Shown: positions 47,539 to 58,479 of the stretch, piece by piece
Position numbering within the stretch: position 1 is the stretch's first letter
How the letters are laid out: each line of letters starts with the position of its first letter
Assembly: GCA_030435675.1 (NCBI GenBank)
Contig: CM059621.1
Coordinates: 10,726,001 to 10,790,000 of the forward strand
DNA length: 64,000 nucleotides
Direction of reading: 5' to 3'
Origin: Steinernema hermaphroditum
Lineage: Eukaryota > Nematoda > Chromadorea > Rhabditida > Steinernematidae
Position numbers and translations under genes: made by a program
The notes under the pieces: generated by a model
Told to the model about the DNA's origin: nothing
The model's database searches: none
The model's input: the letters and a program-made list of their open reading frames with translations, nothing else

Positions 47539-47949
47539 CTCAAGGGTTCGCTGACGAAGTCCGCCTGCAAGAGGCTTGCGACCGCACAGCGGAAGATGGA
47601 GCGGCGAATGGTCGGCGTTCGTCTCGTAGACAAGAAGACAAACGATTGGCTGCGCGGAGTGACGAAGATATCTGACGTGGCGGAATCTGCAAAGAAGAGA
47701 AAGATGAAATACGCGTGGAAACTCGCAAATGAAGACGAAGAAAAGTGGTCGAAACGCCTGACTGACTGGAGGCCAATCGTTTCGAGACCACTCGGACGAC
47801 CCAGAACAAGATGGCGAGACGACATCCGGAAAGCACTGAGGACACAAGCGTGGCAGAACCAAGCGAGAAGAACGACACTGCGCCAATGGTTGAACATAAT
47901 GGGATCCGCTTGATGTAAATCAATGATACGGAATAAATGTTAATGTTAA
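47539..47949 (+). mobile_element. 5'-truncated RTE-type LINE insertion
   Basis: The frame to 47913 encodes the C-terminus of a non-LTR reverse transcriptase protein: RLATAQRKMERRMVGVRLVD, KKRKMKYAWKLANEDEEKWS, GRPRTRWRDDIRKALRTQAW. This Cys-free RPRTRW-type tail is typical of the RTE clade. A 12-bp target duplication ATGGCCTCTATT flanks it (47527-47538 and 47950-47961). The 3' end is a run of GTTAAT repeats instead of poly(A), also typical of RTE. Only about 410 bp remain, so it is dead on arrival. Confidence 0.9.
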
Positions 47950-48000
47950 TGTTAATGGCCTCTATTTCCGTAAAGTATAAATTACCTTGTGGCGATACTA

Positions 48001-48910
48001 TTGGGTTGGTGCATAAGTTCTTGCCGTTTTTTCTTTGCGATTAAAAAACGAACTTTTATCCAACAACATTAATCAGCAATATATTCACCGTTGTTGAACA
48101 CGACCTGCTCCTACCGTTCCAGCAGTTGATCGAAAAATATCAGCAGGTCTGGAGTCTAAGAAGTCGTTGATCCAGGTTTGGAGTGCTTCATCATTTTCGA
48201 AATGAAACACCCCTCATATGGTTCGATAGCGAGCGAAACAGATCATAGTCCGTTGGTGCTATGTCTGGAGAATACGGTGGGTGTAGAAGAATCTCCCACT
48301 GCATCTCTTGCAGGGCGAAATGGACGACTTTTACAATTTGCGGGTGGGTGTTGTCATGCAGAAGGATGGCTTCTAGTTCATGATTCGTGCTTTTCTGTTG
48401 GACTGCATGGTTCAAACAATGCAGCTGGTCGATATACAAGTTGTGGTCGAGCATCTTATTCCGATGCAATATTTCCCAGTGTGGCACGCCTTCGTAATCC
48501 TACCATGCAGAGGTTATTGTCTTATTCTAAACCAACGCCGTAACACTTTTTTCTTTTCTGGAGCGACCCGTTGTTTTCCTTCCTCCTTATTGACATATAA
48601 GCACCACTGCTCATCGCCTGTGGCAATCCTGTACAGAGTGCGATGCATGTCCCGAGCATCTTCCGTCGCATTTTGACCTCGACGCAAGGCAAAAGAAGCA
48701 CGTGCCGCAAATGGCACTTTTTACCTCCTGAAACCTGCATTTGAATATCTTGAAATTCAAACATCGTATGGCTATAAAATAAAAAGTGTTACGCTATATT
48801 GTAGAGAATAGATAGCTCTTTCAACGATATGTTACAGTCCGCAGCACAACAACAAAAAGTACCGAAAACCGAAGATTTAAAAAACGGCAAGAACTTATGC
48901 ACCAACCCAA
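48001..48910 (-). mobile_element. mariner element with internal deletion
   Basis: The element is bounded by terminal repeats beginning TTGGGTTGGTGCATAAGTTC, exact at both ends, with TA duplications (47999-48000 and 48911-48912). It is 910 bp, against about 1.3 kb for a full mariner. Minus-strand remnants of the transposase catalytic domain are clear (ATGDEQWCLYVN, LLHDNTHPQI, LLHPPYSPDIAPTDYDLFRS), but they lie in different frames and the N-terminal DNA-binding part is missing. It could still be moved in trans, since both ends are intact. Confidence 0.92.
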
Positions 48911-49364
48911 TATGTGGGCATAGTATCTGTGAGTGATACCTACCTGCTACATGCCCCCATTATATGTTATAAACGCGGCTGCGCGCGATTTCGCGCCCTC
49001 CAGGTACTAAAAGCCAAGTAACCCATAGCCCTGCGGGCGATCAGATATCATAGCCCTGTGGGCGGCAAGATTGGCGCTCATGTAAATGGCTGAAGTGGGC
49101 GAAAAAAACTGCGAAGTTTTAGGAAATTCGAACTGACAACATTGCTGGTTACAAAATCGGCAAAAAATCACTGAAAAACAACAAAAAAACTCAAAGCCTA
49201 GCATCGCCAGAGACATAGTGGAAGTAGAGCGTCCATCTCAACTGTCTGTGTGGTTCTTTGCGTGGCTTCTCCGCTTATAAACGGGCGGTGTCGGGTTCGG
49301 TTCCCCTCGGGGTCCTTATTATGTGTGAGTGTTTTCACCGTGCTCACGAAAAAACACGTTGGTG

Positions 49365-49443
49365 GAGAAAATATACCTGCGAGAAAATATCCCTGTGAGA
49401 AAATATCCCTGCGAGAAAATATCCCGCGAGAAAATATCCCAGC
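49365..49443 (+). repeat. tandem repeat of GAGAAAATATCCCTGC, about 5 copies
   Basis: Unit length is 16 bp, with one 15-bp unit. It continues into AGCTATGGCA. The same array recurs in inverted orientation with about two copies at 50071-50110 (TGCCATAGCTGGGATATTTT...), so the pair may be the ends of a 745-bp fold-back element. Confidence 0.85.
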
Positions 49444-49717
49444 TATGGCAATAGTCTTCTGTTCTTCGGCAAATGCATCACAAAGACAGCCTCTTTTCGC
49501 GATGGGCGGCCTACCTTCTATAGCTTGAAAATTAGGGAACTGTCTGGAATGGGCAAACGAGACAAATGAGTTTTTTTCCGCAGCATTCATCCCGTCAATC
49601 GTTCGCTCCGCACAAGTTCTCATCTCTGGTTATGGATAATCTAGGATCCGCTTATTTTCGCGGATTGCAGTCTACAAATTCAGACCGTATTCATTTTTGT
49701 GTTTAGCCTAACATCCA

Positions 49718-49773
49718 GGCTTGGCTTAGGCAAACCCCGGCTTGGCTTAGGCAAACCCCGGCTTGGCTTAGGC
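49718..49773 (+). repeat. tandem repeat of GGCTTGGCTTAGGCAAACCC(C), 2.7 copies
   Basis: Unit length is 21 bp. Single related copies (GGCTTGGCTTAGGC) occur near 39371, in a similar context with ATTCATTTTTGTG. Confidence 0.8.
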
Positions 49774-50070
49774 TCCGGCTTAGGACTATGCCTATTGATT
49801 TAATGCGAGCCCGAAGGGCGAGCCCTGTTGTTTTGACGGCTTCGCTGATATCCTAGTACTTCTGAAGGTCTAAATTCCAACTTATGGAGTTCTGAATTCA
49901 TTTGACAGGCGATTTACCCCATTTATACCCCGAATTTTAGTTTAATCCTGCTTCGGTGGATCACAGAAGTGTGGAGAGTGACTACAACAGAAGAGAAGGA
50001 AAAAACTGCTAAAATCAAGCACCCGAAGAAGCAGCAGAGCGTAAGTGCAAGGGAAATGAGTATGACTTGC

Positions 50071-50110
50071 TGCCATAGCTGGGATATTTTCTCGCAGGGA
50101 TATTTTCTCA
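50071..50110 (-). repeat. inverted partner of the GAGAAAATATCCC array
   Basis: Reverse complement of the right end of 49365-49450, including AGCTATGGCA. Confidence 0.8.
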
Positions 50111-50168
50111 CATAATCGAAAAAACACACACACACAAACAGACCAACGGACCCGTCGGTTCCCCGTTT

Positions 50169-51623
50169 ATATTGGGTTGGCACATTGAAAATGGGCCACT
50201 TTTCTAATGATTGTTTATTTCTATTGTTTCAACCATTTCACTTCAAGGTATTTACCATTTGACTGAATAACTACAGCTCACTCCTCGAGCAAAGGCGGCA
50301 TCCGTTATTCGTAGAATATGCGCAGTTTCGACTTTATACGACTTTATTTCGCGAATCAAAGGCATTATGCCTTGCGCGACACCGAAAATAGACAAACAGA
50401 GGATGTCTGGCAGACTACTTCATCCCTGGCGCGGCGTAGATGTCAAACCGGTCGTAGACGGCGCACTTCACGGGGCATCTGGGAATCGGAAAATCTTCGG
50501 GTTAAAAAATATTTCGGTGTCATTTTCGACCTATTTGTCTTATTCGGAGTTATTTCCTCAGATATCGTCGTTTATGAACGAGCGCAGATGATGATTAGAT
50601 AGAGATAAGAGAGTGCTAGATAAACAGAAAAAAGAAATCTAGCAGCTCAAAGTAGAGAGCCATTCTGATTGTAAACTTGAAAATGTGAGGTCTCAGGCAT
50701 AGGGTTGCCGAATCGTCGAGGGTGGTATTCGATGATTTTTTTCGAATACTGAAAAATAAACAGGAATGACGAACTTTTAATTAGAATCGCCAGTGCGCAT
50801 CACACGGATAAACTTCAGTGCTACCATTTGCTACCAAAAACTACAAAAAAGTAGAACAAAAAACAGAAATTCAATCCGGTATTCGATAGAATTTATTCGA
50901 TTCGATTCGATGAAATTCGATCGAATACCGGATCGCAAACCTTGATTTTGTTATATTTGTCCGTAGTTTTTGGTAGCAAATGGTAGCCCTGGAGTTGATC
51001 CATGTTATGCGCACTGGCGATTCTAATTAGAAGTTCGTTACTCATGTCTATTTTTCGGTATTCGATGAAATTCGATCGAATACCACCCACGACGATTCGA
51101 CAAACCTACTCAGGCACCAAAATGTGATGTGTGACTTTTCCCACATTTGGCTTCTATGTCCATAGATTAGAAATGAGCTCGAGGAGTCGCCATGTGGGGA
51201 TGGTAGCTGCGAACGATAGGTACCTGCTACATGACCCCATTGTCTGTTATATAGTACTGTAGTACTTAACCAATTGGAAACACTGTCGATAACAAATGGT
51301 CATCCGAAAAGGCTATCTTTTTGAGACTAGCTGATGTTGTGATGTATGACGAGCACAGCGGTAGGTGCATTCGGTAGGTTAGAGCCGAAGATGCACGTGA
51401 TTAAAAACGGCCACTGCCCATGACACAATTAATACCATAAGCCGCCCGTACATAACTTCGCATTATTGCCATCTGGAGATGCCAAAAATGACCATCAAAA
51501 CTGAATAGACCACTAACATTAAGAGACATGCAATGGACAAGTGTCGAATCGTAGTGTGGGATGAGAGTTCACTGTACTCTATTTTGCCCCAAGTGGCCCA
51601 TTTACACTGTGCCAACCCAATAT
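50169..51623. mobile_element. repeat copy B with mariner-like terminal repeats
   Basis: The left end TATATTGGGTTGGCAC and right end GTGCCAACCCAATATA are exact inverted repeats; the similarity continues imperfectly to AATGGGCCAC. The ends resemble those of mariners, but no transposase remnant is visible inside. The inner part (50640-50691 and 51117-51250) is homologous to repeat copy A at 47.4-49.0 kb. It is interrupted by the hAT-like MITE. Confidence 0.7.
50700..51108. mobile_element. hAT-like MITE with 8-bp target duplication
   Basis: The element starts TAGGGTTGCCGAATCG and ends CGATTCGACAAACCTA, imperfect terminal inverted repeats. It is flanked by CTCAGGCA on both sides (50692-50699 and 51109-51116). 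The 409 bp fold back nearly end to end: GTGCTACCATTTGCTACC on the left pairs with GGTAGCAAATGGTAGC on the right. The centre and outer arms carry repeated ATTCGATNGAAT motifs. The 8-bp duplication points to hAT-type transposase. It has no coding capacity. Confidence 0.88.
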
Positions 51624-51634
51624 ATAGGGGATAG

Positions 51635-51787
51635 TACTTAACCAATTGGAAACGCTGGCGTCAACAGAACATGGATCGGCCCATCTTTTCGAGGTTTGGT
51701 CATGTTACACCGCGAACACGATGATAGGTCGATTTTCATGCACCTATTCATGTTCTGTTGACGCCAACGTTTCCAATTGGTTAAGTA
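51635..51787. mobile_element. 153-bp fold-back element
   Basis: Arms 51635-51673 and 51749-51787 (starting TACTTAACCAATTGGAAACG) are inverted copies with one mismatch in 39 bp around a 75-bp loop. A solitary partial copy of the arm occurs at about 51261-51285 (TAGTACTTAACCAATTGGAA). Confidence 0.85.
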
Positions 51788-52116
51788 TAATAACAGATAA
51801 TGGGGGAATGATAAAGCAGGTAGGTATTATTCATTCAGTAATTTTTTTCATTTAGGTAAGACCCTACGATCTACCTGATTGAAGGCAGTCACCATTCATC
51901 ATGCAACTAATATCATAGAAAACCGCTTCGCACCTCGCAATGTCGAAGTGCCAGGTCGGAGCAGAATAGGCCTTCAACATTATGGGGCATTTTCAATGCA
52001 ACAACCCAATATCTTCGTTAAATTCAGTGGAAATAAAAGATTTATTGCGGAGATCGTTATATGAGGACTATTTGAAGATGAATACACGTGGACGTCATTG
52101 TGCATAAGAACCGATT

Positions 52117-53763
52117 CTACCGTACCGCTTTCACCGACAGACTCTCTCTGGACTTCATCTCGGCCACAGAAATGTCGCTCTCCGAGCGCCCCTAAACGAC
52201 CATTAAGTTCTCTTTTTGCACTCTAGAACTCACACTGACGAAGAAGGAGATGTCGAAGACGGAGGTGTCCTCGGCCTCCGCCCACAGACGATCGACCAGC
52301 TCCTTTTCCTCTCTGTACCGATCGAGATGCTCACAGAGCGACTTCTTGTACGTCAAGTAGGCGATGTAGCCGTGGACGAAGTCGTTTCTGGGCAGAATCG
52401 AGTGCCTCGACAGGTAGTGGAGGCACTCGATGCACTTCGATTCCAAAGAGTCCCTTCGCGCCTGGAGACTGCCCGCTTTCTTCCTAGGGTCCCTCCGTCG
52501 GCACTTCTCCATCTTGGATTGTAGAATGGTCAGTTTTCTGACGATCATCCTCGTCTTGCTCTGATTCCGTCGGACGAACTCGAAGAAGTGCGGCGGGCTA
52601 GGGTGTGGTCGACGGACGCTCTTCAGAAGCCCCAAGAGAGACTGCCTAGACTCCTTCCAGCTCCTACCGTAGTCGGAACGGACTTTCTCGTGCAGGATGT
52701 CTCGCCTATCGAGGTGCCACGCCAGAGAGGCAACGTTCTCGAAGAAGAAGACGTTGGACGTGTCGAGGGGGATATCGGTTCCAGAGGACCCCCCGATTTC
52801 TTCGAGAATCGTCCTCAGGGAGACCAGAAGACGCACCGTTCTGCTGCAGCGACTCTTGTTGAGCAGGAAGAAGACGCTCTGGGCGGCCTCCCTCGGAAGA
52901 TACGAGAAAACGAAATGGACCTGGTGCCGGAGCACCTCTTCGGCGATCTCTTCGAAGGGGTTGAAGACGAGGCACACGGCGCTGACGTGGGGGAGTATGG
53001 TAATGGCCTTCAGCACTGTGTTCATGTTGTCTCTGTCGTTCTCGACGCAGCGATAGTCGAGAACGCCAGGAGTGTCCACGAAGCTGAAGAGTTCGCCCCC
53101 GTGACCAAACGACGAGATCTCGCAGTCGACGCTTTTGGGCTGCGAAGGGTGCGGAACCTCGGAGTCGCTGTTCAGGAAGGAGGAGAAGTCGTCGAAGCGC
53201 AAGTAGCTGGGGATGTCGCCGAGAAAAGTCGTCTTCCCTGAGTGGCGAGCGCCGAGAAGAAGGATCACGTGGTCTCTGTCCTAAAAAGGGCGATCAAAGA
53301 TGCAAGAAGTGCCAAAAGGGCCGATAGGCTCCGTACTATGATTACGAGCTTGCACGACTCACCTTGTTGTAGCTCACCAGTTCCGACACTTCTCCACCGA
53401 TGGGTTCCCAGACGAGCGCGAATTTGTTCGGGACCTGAAGAGACGATCAATGTGAGGTTCGGTTCTCCTCGACCTCACATTTCTGCGCACATCGCGGGTG
53501 AAGAACTCGAGACGGTACTTTGTGGCTCCGATGACTCTCGTCTTCGCGTAATCCGTGGCCAGCGGTGACCACCCCTGGCTGCTTTCCCACTGCACCGTTA
53601 CGAATATTGCCTTCCCGTTCCTCGACACCTTCGCGAGTCCGTCGAGAACGAGCTCGCCGATCGTCGTTCTTTTTCGGCCGTCCGAGTCGCGGAAGTCGGC
53701 GCCGACGAAGGCACCGTCGAAGAAGACCTCGAAGAGGGTCGAATAGACCAGCGTGGAGTCCAT
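52117..53763 (-). CDS. P-loop GTPase-like protein of unknown family
   Basis: Minus-strand exons 53479-53763, 53363-53434, 52234-53280 and 52117-52191 are in phase and encode 492 residues. Residues 1-119 form a beta-rich N-terminal domain (MDSTLVYSTLFEVFFDGAFV, YRLEFFTRDVRRN). The nucleotide-binding domain starts LLLGARHSGKTT (P-loop GxxxxGKT, residues 129-136) and has a G3-like DTPG at about 188. A FLLNKSR at about 257-263 stands where NKxD is expected, so the guanine-specificity motif is incomplete. The C-terminal third is helical and basic, and the tail is GRSESDISVAEMKSR. It resembles AIG1/IRG-type and other stress-related GTPases only in these motifs. No signal or membrane segment. Introns are 42-82 bp. 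The stop codon overlaps a TACGGTA motif. Confidence 0.82.
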
Positions 53764-54298
53764 CGGTGACGTGACGAAGATAAGAGGTTATCAGCCGGAA
53801 GGGGAAGACGCAAACAGATCGATAGTGGACGGAGCGGAGGGAGAGGCGGCCTTGGAGGGATCGCAACAGGACGGTCGCAGACAAACAGTAAACATGTAGT
53901 TAGGAGGTGCGAGGGAGGAGATGGCGACGAAGATAGACGACAGTCGTCGCCGATCGCTGCGAGATCGCAGCTGAGGAAAGTGGAGAATGCGCGAACTCTT
54001 TTCGAATCCGCCTACCTATGATATAACCTACCTGTCGATTTTGAACACCTGATTGGAAAAAAGACACTGTTAGCCTGACCTACTCAAGCTGGCAAAATGT
54101 CAGCTGCGTGGCTAGAGGAAGTGCTCTATATGAGTGTCTCCGTTCTCAATACAACGAGGTCTTAGCGTCAATGTCGCCATTTTTCTGGCCTGATCGGTGC
54201 TTTTATGTGCATTCAGTTGAGCAAAGCGATCACTTCGGTATATACAAACAGCTCGTCAATAAATATAACTCTCATCTAAGGGTCTCTTCTCCTAGAGC

Positions 54299-56610
54299 TT
54301 ATCTTCGCCCCTGTGGGAACGTGAAGAGGCTGAAGACGTTGAGGAGCGGGTGCGGAGTCACCTGCTGTGCGCCGTTGAAGAAGCCCTGGCCTGAATGGGG
54401 TGAATGGGGAGACTGTAGGAGAGAGTGTCAGGATGGCATACCGCCTTGGTTGAAGAGGTTCGGGTTGAAGATGTTGTGGATGAAGTTGCCGTTATCGGGC
54501 TGAGAGCCTCGATTCGCGAAGCCGTTGAAGTTATTGTTGTTGTTGACGTTGGGGATGAAAGAGTTCTGGTTACCGTTTCCATTGCCGTTAGAGTTAACGT
54601 CGCCATTGCGGAGTGGGATAAGCTCCTGACGGTCGTTGACCGGGGGAAGCGTCGTCGTCGGCAGGTTGACGCGGAGCTGCGGCGGGTTGTCGGTGAAGTG
54701 CTGAAAAGGGAGAGTCTCTCCGGGGGAGTTTCGGAAGGCGCTCACCTGCTGGTGCTCGAGAGCGTCGTAGTCGTCGAGCTCTCTCAGAAATCGGGCGTCT
54801 CCGCTGTTCTCGAAGGTCGGCTGCGACTGCGCCGTGAATCTGCCTCGGCTGTTGGCCCTCTGGAAGACGCTCCAGTCGTACAGCTCCAGCTCAGCCATGT
54901 AGGCCGCGTCTTCGGGTCGTCTTCCAGGCGGCTGAGGGGGGAGCTGCACGGGTGGTCCTCTGGGGGGAGGGGGCGGCGGCGGGGGTCTTCTAGCCTCTGG
55001 AGGTAAGGGCTGCGCCTGGGGAAGCCCCTGGTGGCCGTCCTTGCGTATCAGTGGCGGAGGGGCGACGTTCTGTTGGGCAGGGGGCCGATTCTCGTTGAGG
55101 CGACGTTGGAGTGGCGCCTTCGGGCGGATTCCCCTCCGGAAAGGCCTACTGCCGTGGGGCCGAGGCCTTCTGGGGGGCACCTGGGTGGTCGTCCTCGTCA
55201 GACTCGTCTCAGGGAGCTCCGCGTGTGTGTTCTGCACCTTCCGTGTCACCGTCGAAGCGCGTGGCGCCTCCGTGATCTTGTTATCTTGCTCTGAAAGCGG
55301 CTTGCCTCTATGCTACCGTACTCCTCCTCTTACCGAAACTCTCTACCGGCTGAGTTTGAGGGACGATGGTCGTTATCTTCTGAAAAGATCTACGTTGAGG
55401 GACTGTGGAGACACTGTCTTCTGACCCTTCTGGCCTGGGGCTGCAGTCTCCGGGCCTTGAATCCGCCGATCCTCTTGGCCCCGGCGGCGCCTCGAGGCGT
55501 CTTCGTCACCGGAATGTCGCCGATGGCATTCGGGGACTGCCTCGGCAGGGCATCGACGAACTCTCCGGTCGGAATGAACGTCGGATGGGGGAGCGCCACC
55601 GGAGGGAGACGCCGCTCATCGTCGACGGCGCTCGCCGCCACCTCCACCATCTTCCGCGTCGTCTTCGACGGCGGAACCTGAACTTCCAGAGTCTTTGTGT
55701 GGTTCCAGGATTGTGCAACTCGAAGACCGCTTCCGCAATCACTTTCGCTCTTTCCCCAAAGTAAGTCGTCGGCGGACAATCGATCACCATCACCGCCTCC
55801 CTTCGCGGTCGCACTTCAAACATCCGGAAGCCGCCGATGGCTTCTCCCGAGCCCCCTTTGTCTCCGCGCGCACCGCCATCTGCGGAAAGACCCGCTCTGT
55901 CACCCCACCTACCGGGATCGAAGACGTCACCGCAACTGCTTCTGGAGGTTCTTCGGAGGCGGAAGGGGGCACCGAGGAGGACTCGGCGATCGAGTGGATA
56001 TTCTCCCGGAGGGCGCTCAGCTTCTTGATGGGGAGGTGCTGCTGCATCGGCTGGGGGGTCGTCGCCAGAGGAGTCGGAGTCGTTTCCCGGGAGCCTTCTG
56101 CCTCCTCGGTGTCGGTGTCCGCCTCCTCCGCGGAGTCTTCCGTCTTCTGGATCTTAGCTCCGAGGGCCTGGGCCTTCTTGGTCTCTTTGGCCTCTTTGGA
56201 CGCCTTCGGCTCCTCGTCGTCGGGGTGGAAGACGCCATCATCGTCGTAGCGCCCCTTGTACTTAGACTCATGCTGCGGCGGCAGCTCGGGGATGTTGTTC
56301 ACGAGGTAGGGCGCGTCGGGGAAGAGGAAGTTCCGGTGCGGGGGCAGGGGTGAGTACACGGACAACGTGAACGGATTCGGCGTCTTCCGGGGCTTTGCAG
56401 TGGTCGTCGCCGCGGCTTTCTCCACCGTAGTCGGCTCTGAAGAAGGACGTCGAGGGTCCTCGAGGGGGACAAGAGGGACTCACCGTCATCCTCGAAGTAC
56501 GCGGGCAGCGGAGGGAGGCCAAGGAGCGTCTCGGAGGGCTTCTGGCCGCGGGCCGAGGCGGCGAGGCCGAGCAGAAACAGGCAGAAAAGGGGGCCGCTCC
56601 GTGACGTCAT
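54299..56610 (-). CDS. secreted Pro/Asn-rich low-complexity protein
   Basis: A multi-exon minus-strand gene. It starts with a signal peptide (MTSRSGPLFCLFLLGLAASA) in exon 56484-56610. An acidic Thr/Pro/Glu region follows in the exon starting at 56436. Then come a middle exon (VPPSKTTRKMVEVAASAVDD, from about 55679), a small exon around 55390 (KITTIVPQTQPVESF), and a long exon (EQDNKITEAPRASTVTRK to EHQQ) with a poly-Pro tract. The HFTDNPPQLRVNLPTTTLPP exon carries an Asn/Gly run (NSNGNGNGNQN, NVNNNNNFNGF). The final exon is GQGFFNGAQQVTPHPLLNVF with its stop at 54299. It looks like an extracellular matrix or cuticle-associated protein. The splice between about 55690 and 55850 is unresolved: the clearly coding frames on each side do not join in phase with the donors I can see, so two adjacent genes are possible. 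Confidence 0.65.
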
Positions 56611-58144
56611 AAGCGCATCGAGCGGGCGTCTAAATCGCGGAGAGGTTCGGGGAGAGAAGCCTCGAGCGCGTAGCCGCGATATATCCAATTTGAGATAATG
56701 ACGCCCCTCCGCGCGATATCCATACAATTAGTCGCCTCCCCTAGGATCCACCGGGCGGCAGAAGATTCGCCTCCAGGCGTGATTCAGGTTTACCGCGCAG
56801 ACGGGAAGAGGACCGCGCGAAAGACGCGATCGGATCGGCGCCGATGTTATCGGAGTCCGCCTGGAAAAACAAGCGGAGGGGAGAGGGGCACGCAGGCCGA
56901 AGACGCTGTTTTGTAGCCCCGGGCGGGAACATTCTCGGGGAGAAGACAGGCTTCGGTGGGACAGAAGAAGATCAGAGGATGACCTTCGACGCCGAGGGCC
57001 CCGAGAGCGGAATGCCAGAAAAAGAGAACCTGTTTGAAAACCCAGGCGGTCATTGGGAGTGATTCTGGGAGCGCGGAAGCGCGGAAGTAGGCGCAGAGCT
57101 GAAGAAGCAAAAGAGGAAAATGGTCCTCTGAAACTCCGAAGACGTCCAATTGGAAGAGGAGAACCACGTCCGCCAAGAAGCGAACGGAGCACAATCCGAT
57201 CTTTTGGATCAAGGAACCGATTCTTGGCGATTGGAACGCGTTCCTGGATCAAACTGGGAGAAATTAGGAGACGGGATCGACTGCTAGGTACAGGCCGAGA
57301 GAGACGATTAGCGAAATTTCAATTAAAACAGAGGAAGCAAAGAAGTAGTTGACCCACTTAGGGCAGACGGCGGTGATAAGGGTGCAATCAAGCAAGTCGA
57401 TTGCTGAGATTGCCCAAAATTTGAACAATCTCCAGCACAAACAAGTCCTCAATTATATGGAGTCCCTCCCTAACAACGATCCTTAGAGGGAGCCCCATTC
57501 CTCGAAGGATTCTCGTCGATTGAGCGGAAAGAAATCGAACGGAGGCGACGAGCAGGAGATCCGTCGATCGTCGAAAACACGCAGAAGTTAACAAACCGCG
57601 TGCACCCCTAATGTGACGCTCGGATTCGCGAGCGAATCGAGATTTACTTTTCTAGGCGAAAGGGACGCTGACTATGCGTGCAAACCGGGAGCGGGAAGGT
57701 CCGCGGAGAGCACTTAATAATCGCCGCGGCGACAAGGTGTTAAATCAACTCTTCAAGTTCACTCTTTGTCAGATGCAACACGCGGCGACCGCGCTTTGTT
57801 TCTGTCCACTCGATTAGCACCGTTCGAAAGATCGCCGGAGGTCTGCGGGAAGCTACTTCCTCGGAGACGCTCCGCGCTTTACGACACAATAAAACGTTTC
57901 TTCGCGCGTTTTTATGGCTGCATCTGAATTGTGGACGTTGTTTGTGGGTCCCTTTTGCAACGTCATGGAAAAGGACCTTTCGGCTCCCCTTCCTACGCAA
58001 AACAAGGAAATGCCACTGTTTGTAGAGAAAACGCTCCCCTAATTGTCCTCTTCCATCAAACGGACATTTAATCGAGAGACGCGGGGAGACAGGGTCTACC
58101 GTAGTATTCAAACGACTCCTGCTCAACTATTTATTTAAAAAACG
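56611..58144. other. intergenic, 5' region of the secreted protein gene
   Basis: No supported exon. It contains one TACCGTA (about 58099) and GC-rich stretches with overlapping spurious frames. Confidence 0.5.
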
Positions 58145-58479
58145 TCAAAATAACCGAAATGACTTGTAAACGTAGTGCTCGTGGGCGGGCGGCTGAGTGA
58201 CGTAGAGATCGTAGGCCAGCTGCACCTGAAAATACGGATACTGTAGAAGGGTCCTGGAGCGGAGAACTCACGAGGTCCACGCACTCGCCGGATCCGAACC
58301 GTCTTCGGCGCTTCCGAAGGACTCCGATTTCCATTTCGTGGCCGACGATGAAGATGAGAAAGACGACGATTCCGAGAAAGGGGATAACTGAAAAGCGTAC
58401 GGTGGAAGGGTACGGTATGAGGGAACTCACCGACAACGCAAACGAACCACAGCGGGACCTCGCCGCCGACCGTTTCCAT
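58145..58479 (-). CDS. small single-pass membrane protein
   Basis: Minus-strand exons 58431-58479, 58272-58387 and 58145-58225 (43- and 46-bp introns, all in phase) encode 81 residues. The layout is a short lumenal N-terminus (METVGGEVP), one strongly hydrophobic helix (about residues 10-32, LWFVCVVVIPFLGIVVFLIF), a basic patch (VLRKRRRRFG) that would face the cytosol, and a hydrophilic tail with VQLAYDLYVTQPPAHEHY. The clean splice phases and short introns argue that it is real, although the exons are tiny. I do not recognise the family. An upstream in-frame extension lacks an ATG. Confidence 0.72.

Larger units (their letters stand above)
47440..48985. repeat. old repeat copy A, split by two younger insertions
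   Basis: With the LINE (47539-47949) and the mariner (48001-48910) removed, the remaining sequence reads GCTCAAAGTGAAGAGCCATT ... GGCCTCTATTTCCG ... TGTGGGCATAGTATC ... CCTGCTACATG. It aligns along its length with 50640-51250, where the same sequence is split by a different insertion. The two are diverged copies of one repeat family. Confidence 0.75.

Noticed and set aside
49290..49320. TCGGGTTCGGTTCCCC resembling a tRNA T-arm
   Set aside because: No matching A-box or cloverleaf could be folded around it.
50318..50602. 94-residue plus frame inside repeat copy B
   Set aside because: No transposase similarity; not preserved in copy A.
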